This document shows, in pieces, positions 59,133 through 64,000 of a stretch of 64,000 bases of DNA. The position numbers and the translations under genes were made by a program. The number at the start of each line of letters is the position of its first letter. Positions within the stretch are counted from its first letter, which is position 1. The DNA lies in assembly GCA_030141605.1 (NCBI GenBank), contig JAQGDQ010000162.1, forward strand, positions 406,257-470,256, read 5' to 3'. This stretch comes from Tubiluchus corallicola. Taxonomy: Eukaryota; Priapulida; Priapulimorpha; Priapulimorphida; Tubiluchidae. Under the pieces are notes generated by a model, which ran no database searches, was not told the origin of the DNA, and saw nothing but the letters and a program-made list of their open reading frames with translations.

Positions 59133-59248
59133 ATTTATGCATCACGAGGTCACTGGCTAGACAGGTCCACGATTACACTGGAATGGCAGTGTGCATTTGC
59201 TGATACATGCAAAATATTTGTAAATTCAGATCGGACCAACGCAGATCG
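59133..59248 (+). CDS. Orphan exon, probable extracellular protein
   Basis: Consensus acceptor (CTCCGTTTCAG) and donor (GATCG|GTAAGC) enclose 116 bases open in only one frame: SRGHWLDRSTITLEWQCAFA, then DTCKIFVNSDRTNADR. It enters in phase 0 and leaves in phase 2. Two cysteines and a beta-rich look suggest a secreted domain. It may belong to the EGF-domain gene at 63782, but a connecting exon of phase 2 to 0 was not found. Confidence 0.45.
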
Positions 59249-59756
59249 GTAAGCGTCTAGGGTGTTGCTGAATCATTAGGACCTTTTAAGCTGTCCTGAG
59301 GCTTTGTCATTTGGCCTTTTTCATTTGACCGCCGCAAAAATGTGGAGCGATTACTACCTGGCATACTACTAAGAAGTTGTCGGTTTAAATCGGGGAGAAG
59401 AAAAGGTGAGTGGTTCATGGTGCATGTGACTTAAGCAGCACCGAGCGTTGTGCGTAGATGGATGGATGTCCACAGGGAAACTTGTTTCTAGGCAGTTTCA
59501 GCCACAATATTACTCTGGACTGTTTATTTTCGTTGACGGAAGATAATACACATTCCAACATTTTGAAGTAGTCACTGCTGGTTCAGTGGCTGGTTATAAA
59601 TAAATGTTTTTGAATATGAGAAAGTTCTGGTCCTGTCATGACTACTTTCATTAAGTGGGCTCTGTTGTTGAGCACTGGTTTCGGTTTGCACTATGCTGAA
59701 CTGTTTGAGGAAGATACTAAGCTCACATTTAAACATCATCCTAGTCGTCAAGAACA

Positions 59757-60247
59757 ACAGCAGAAGCAGTAGCAACAATGACAACAATGGTAACAGTGAC
59801 AACAACAGCAACAATGACAATGATGACAGACACCAACAAAAATGAGAAAAATGTTACCAGCTCGACAGCCGTAGTGACAACAATGACAGCAGCGACAACA
59901 ACAGCAATAATGATAATGATGACAGCACCAACAACAACAAAAAAATAGCAGCAGCAGCAACAAGATTATGATGAAGTTAACGATAACTACCAGCACAAGC
60001 ATTACGACCCACCACCACCGCCAATGGCAACATCACCACTGCCAACAAAGGCACTCTAATATGTTGCCACCACCACCACCACCACCACCACCACCACCAC
60101 CACCACCACCACCACCACCACCACCACCACCACCACCACCACCACCACCACCACCACCACCAACAGCAACAACACCACTACAGCAACAGCAAAGACAAAT
60201 AGCAGCAGCAGTAGAACAACGACAAAAAGAAGAACAGCAAAATGCAA
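59757..60247. repeat. CAA/CAG then CCA trinucleotide array
   Basis: Interrupted ACAACAG and GACAACAATG units to about 60060, then pure (CCA)n at 60066-60162, then CAACAGCA units. Poly-Pro, poly-Val and poly-Cys frames are artefacts. Confidence 0.93.
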
Positions 60248-61421
60248 AATACTTCCATTAAATTTAACTGATAGAATTTATTCATCAGCAAAACGTGCAG
60301 ACACAATAACCCAGATATAATCTGTTTTAGTTAGCGGATTACTAGAGAGTGCAAGAACCACCAAACAAAGTTGACTCTGTAATCTTATAGATGCACAATT
60401 CTGAGCCGTGATCTTAATCAGTTTAATTAAACACCTCTAGATTGGCCTACTACACACACATTTAGAGGCCCCATGTGTATAACACAAAGCCGGTCGGAAA
60501 CAATGTCCAGTCGGAAGATGAAAGTGCCCCGTTCAGGTTTAGCTAGATGTCTTTTGGATTAACAAGAGTTGTAAAATAGAGCTTAGACGTGAGCGTCGAA
60601 TTATTATTACAAAGGATTTTGAGAAGATTCAATCCTGTTCGAAGTGCTATTGCCAAATGTCGTGTCTCAAGCAAGAGTTTTGAGTAGCCTACTAAGCCTA
60701 CTCAAACTGTAACATTGTAGTTTCCTGGTGAAATAAACTGAATTTAAATTTGAAAATCACAAAACGAACGCAAATTTTAAGGCAGCCAACCATTTGGCGT
60801 AGTGATATTATGAGAGATATTGAGTTTTCCAGGACTTTTTCTTTCTGTTTTTTACAAACATCACAATTTCACTTTGTCACTTTTGCATTTACATTCGGTT
60901 TTAGTTTAAAATTAATTTTGTGTTTATATTTAAGAATTTGCTTTGGTACTTAGCGCTTGGAAGTTTACCGCTTACCGACAAGGGAAGCAGTTTTGGAACA
61001 CTTGAAATTAAAGTTCAAACTCACATCGATAGATGGCGCCCTAACCTTACAGTCAGTCCGTGCGTTTTTAGTGAAAAATTTATGGTTCTTTCAACAGGTA
61101 AAACGCGCTTTTATTACCATAATTCTGTTAAGCTGTATTTAGTTGGAGATATTGACGTTTTCTCTCATCCCGATAGATGGCGCTCACTATACAATTGATT
61201 CAGTTTTAGCCTTTTCAGTTTTGTAATTGTTTTACGGAATTTTTAATAATTATTTTAATCGTTGTTGCAGCTCATGCGAAAAATTTCTTGGTGTACTGGG
61301 TTCTTAGAACTTATATAGCTTATACAAAATTTAATAAAAAAAGGTGATCAAGCGGTGATTTATAAGAAACGAAACATTTGTCACATCATTTGTGGAAAAG
61401 AGCTATTGAAACTGGCATTAA
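60248..61421. other. Intergenic or intronic, ambiguous exon-like segment
   Basis: No firm gene. At 60953-61100 two overlapping frames are both open between plausible splice sites, and a GATAGATGGCGC block occurs twice (61028 and 61171), so a mobile-element origin is likely. Confidence 0.3.
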
Positions 61422-61974
61422 AGGAAAGAACAAGTCACTCAGTCAGTACGCTGGGTTTATTTTCCAGTTATCACATAAACTTAGAAAAATATAACAGAGA
61501 AATTTGCAAAACTGCAAAACAGTCTGTAAAGCATAAATTTAAAATATACCATTTCTGAATAGAAATTGGTTGCCGGCATGCACTTGACGTAACAGGGAGA
61601 CTTCGTGAATTTTCGTAAGCGCGTCGTGTCTTTCCGTGACTGCGTGCTGCTCTGAGTAATTCAAACTTCTGCAGCTGACCAATGGTCCACGCAATCATAT
61701 TACAAAATTAGCTATCTATTTTTTGTAAAAACTTATACTTTTGATGAAGATTGACAGTGCGCTACTTTTCTTCAAGACGAATGACGTCATTGAAAGAAGA
61801 ATGGGTATTGAAAATGGGAGTACCCAAGCTTGAAGGGATCGCGACTTAAAGTGATTTTACTAATTACATGAGGCACTTATTGCAGTTTTATTCCTAAATC
61901 CTTCCTAATTCCTATAAATGCCTAAAACATTTTTCGCAAACATTGAAATAAGCCCAGAAGACTTGGTCTTTCCT
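61422..61974 (+). mobile_element. Family C miniature element, copy 2, intact ends
   Basis: Flanked by TTAA at 61418-61421 and 61975-61978. Terminal inverted repeat: left AGGAAAGAACAAGTC, right (reverse complement) AGGAAAGACCAAGTC, 14 of 15 identical. Interior matches copy 1 at 50139. No coding capacity. TTAA target plus AGG ends fit the Kolobok or piggyBac type of DNA transposon. Confidence 0.85.
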
Positions 61975-62744
61975 TTAAATTAGGCTTAGGAACCTAGTGC
62001 TTTTTGTTTTGATTTCTTTGTTATATTTCACCAAATTTGAAACAAATTCACTTCAGTACAAGAGAATTATATTTTTTTAAATATCTCTATACTACCATAA
62101 TGCCGAAAATCCTAATGCAGGGTAGTATGAGAACTATTATCTAGCAGCATTCATTTTCGTTCCTGCTGCCATCTAACGCTGATTTAGTCAGATTGTAAAT
62201 TTTTATGCCTAGTAAAATTTAATTTACAGGTGTACATGCATAACTGTAACATAAAACTAACCCAAACAAGGTTGCAACACTACGGATGTACATAACAGAG
62301 GAATAGCAAATTAGATCATGCTGAACTGACATGTAAATTATGTAAAGTTGAGAAGTGTGGACTCTCTGATCTGAAGTACAGTAAATGATAGAATACACAA
62401 GTTTTCGGAATGTCTACTTTATACACGAGTATACTTTTAAAATTCACTTCTTTTCTTCTTTTCATGCTTTAGTGAATGTGCTAAAATAGTGTAAGTTGTT
62501 TGAAATGCTTTTAATATTTAATCTGACATGACGCAAGTCATTGTAGCAAAAATCGCCACATAACATTTGTAAAAAATTGCTAATTGTAAAAATTGATTAG
62601 TCGTGATAAAACACGTTAGATAATACATTATGGAGAATAAATGTTCTATTGCTACTGTGTTCTATACTAGCTCAAATGCACAAAAAATTGCATGCATTTA
62701 TGGGTGGTTTTTACTGCTTAGTGATGTTGTTTTTGGTTAAAGCT

Positions 62745-62985
62745 CATATTGTTGTTGAAGATGTTATTGTTACTGCTTTTGTTGTTGTGGTTGTTGTTGT
62801 TGTTGCTGTTAATGCTATTGTTGTTGCCATAATTGTTGTGTTGTTGTTGTTGTTGCTGCTGTTGTCATTGTTGCTGCTGTTGCTGTTGTTGTTGTCGATG
62901 CTGCTGCTGTTGCTGTTGCCGTCGATGTTGTTGTTGTCATTGTTGTGTTGCTGCTGCTGTTGCTATGGCAGTCCCTGTTGTTTTT
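62745..62985. repeat. GTT/GCT trinucleotide array
   Basis: Interrupted TTG and CTG units. The Leu/Val- and Cys-rich frames over it are artefacts. Confidence 0.92.
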
Positions 62986-63339
62986 CTTGTGGTAAGCTTA
63001 ACAACTATTTCACCACTATTTTAGAAATCCTTTCATCTTCTGTATTACAGCTGCTTGTTTTTGCAAAGAAGTGACTAGGGCTCATGTGGTTTAATTTATC
63101 GTAAGTAATTATTAAACCAGTTTATTGTGAAAAAAACCGCCATTACGGCAAGTTTCGATGTTTGTACCAAGAGTCAAAACTAACGCACGACTCAGTATAC
63201 TGATGAGGTGAAGTGATCCAAATCTACTCTTTAAAGAAGTGTAGTCAAAGAATTTTTACTGATTTATGCATGAAAAATGGCCTCATGCTTACAACAATTA
63301 GCCTAATGTCTGATTCATTATAGAACGAGGTGCAGGAAA

Positions 63340-63440
63340 ATTGTGAGTCAACCATGATTTGAACCCAGTACCCCTGCTTTTATGGCATACGATCTAGCAC
63401 GATCTATAGCGTTTGAGCTAATAACTCATTATGGCAAGCT
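63340..63440 (-). mobile_element. Possible tRNA-derived SINE
   Basis: On the minus strand a B-box-like GGGTTCAAATC follows an A-box-like TTAGCTCAAACG by about 45 bases, and GTACTGGGTTCAAATC resembles a T arm with imperfect pairing. Not a clean tRNA. Confidence 0.4.
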
Positions 63441-63781
63441 TGTCTGAGACCACCCTACACACACAATCAGTCAAAGCCGCATGTCTGCTACTATTATTTC
63501 AATGCACTCGCTAAGGGGTGGATTGTCTCATAGGCCTCTCCATCTTTGCGTTTTTTTTATTTTTATCAGTTTTTTGTGATATAACGGATTGAAAATTGAA
63601 TGCAATTTTGAAATAAGTAATATTGGAGAATCTGAAGAACTGAGTCAACAACACACGCACATACGCACCATCTCACACACACATGAATAAGCTTCAAGCT
63701 GGCGTGCTGAATATGTAAGTGTTTTCAATGTCATCACAAACATTGGAAACAATTTCAGCACAAAAACGAGATATTTTGTAG

Positions 63782-64000
63782 TTAACTGGAGATACTGAAT
63801 GGGCACTGGCTGCCCTGGAGGACGTGAAATCATGCTGTGACAAAGAACTCAGTCAAAATATCAGCACTTGGGAGGTTGAAGAAAAGAAGAATGGGACAGT
63901 CATATACAGTAAGCCGCCAGAAATAGAAGGCTCAATCTGCTATAATGAATGCAGTGGACACGGACAATGTGTGGAAGGTAGGTGTTGTAAAAAATAAATA
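63782..64000 (+). CDS. Secreted EGF-domain protein (VWD/EGF type), partial
   Basis: Exon 63782-63977 between acceptor TTTTGTAG and donor GAAG|GTAGGT; the window ends inside the next intron. The frame reads TEWALAALEDVKSCCDKEL, then NISTWEVEEKKNGTVIY, SKPPEIEGSI, and the start of an EGF-like domain, CYNECSGHGQCVEG. C-x3-C-S-G-H-G-x-C is the canonical EGF/tenascin-type opening. A cysteine-bearing region with a PPEI-like linker before the first EGF repeat is reminiscent of VWDE-type proteins. It enters in phase 0 and leaves in phase 1. The upstream part is uncertain (candidates at 59133 and 55881). Confidence 0.65.

Noticed and set aside
60953-61103. Exon with frame LEVYRLPTREAVLEHLK or, alternatively, TLEIKVQTHIDRWRP
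   Set aside because: Two overlapping frames are both open between plausible sites, neither fits the phase of neighbours, and a GATAGATGGCGC block inside is repeated 140 bases on.

Overview
This is animal nuclear DNA: AT-rich by eye, with widely spaced genes cut by GT-AG introns, an snRNA gene, fossil retroelements, miniature DNA transposons and long microsatellites. The receptor genes (a GABA-B-type class C GPCR, two rhodopsin-like GPCRs and an ionotropic glutamate receptor) mark it as metazoan. A marine invertebrate is my best guess; I cannot name a phylum from the sequence.

Layout. (1) 913-10722, plus strand: the 3' part of a GABA-B-type receptor, 8 exons whose phases all agree, carrying the end of the ligand-binding domain, all seven membrane segments and a very short tail. 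Its introns hold an 89-bp satellite, a Penelope-like retroelement remnant, an inverted repeat and TTAA-flanked miniature elements. (2) 15147-16061 and 20086-21060, minus strand: two related single-exon rhodopsin-like GPCRs, separated by unclassified sequence and miniature elements. (3) 23287-47736, plus strand: a complete ionotropic glutamate receptor that I rebuilt as 17 exons and 878 residues, with every splice phase matching. Its introns hold most of the long tandem arrays, two Harbinger-like miniature elements, a dead LINE fragment and a U4 snRNA gene (38449-38590). (4) 48000-55900: repeats plus several short exon-like fragments that may be pieces of genes I cannot identify. (5) 56046-57239, plus strand: an intronless alpha-arrestin-like gene. 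(6) 57240-64000: repeats, one good orphan exon (59133-59248), and at the edge an exon of an extracellular EGF-domain protein (63782-63977).

The genes do not form an operon. By family, four encode receptors of the cell surface and the arrestin-like protein could act in receptor trafficking; that link is a family-level inference, not something the locus proves.

The most notable observations are: three families of miniature elements that share a TTAA target and AGG-type ends; a U4 snRNA with a compensated stem base pair relative to the metazoan consensus as I recall it; a glutamate receptor with tyrosine at the pore position normally Q/R/N and a charged insert in its N-terminal domain; two GPCRs lacking the usual extracellular disulfide; and compound tandem arrays that switch abruptly between motifs differing by one base. 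Most listed open reading frames over tandem repeats are artefacts and are annotated as repeats.
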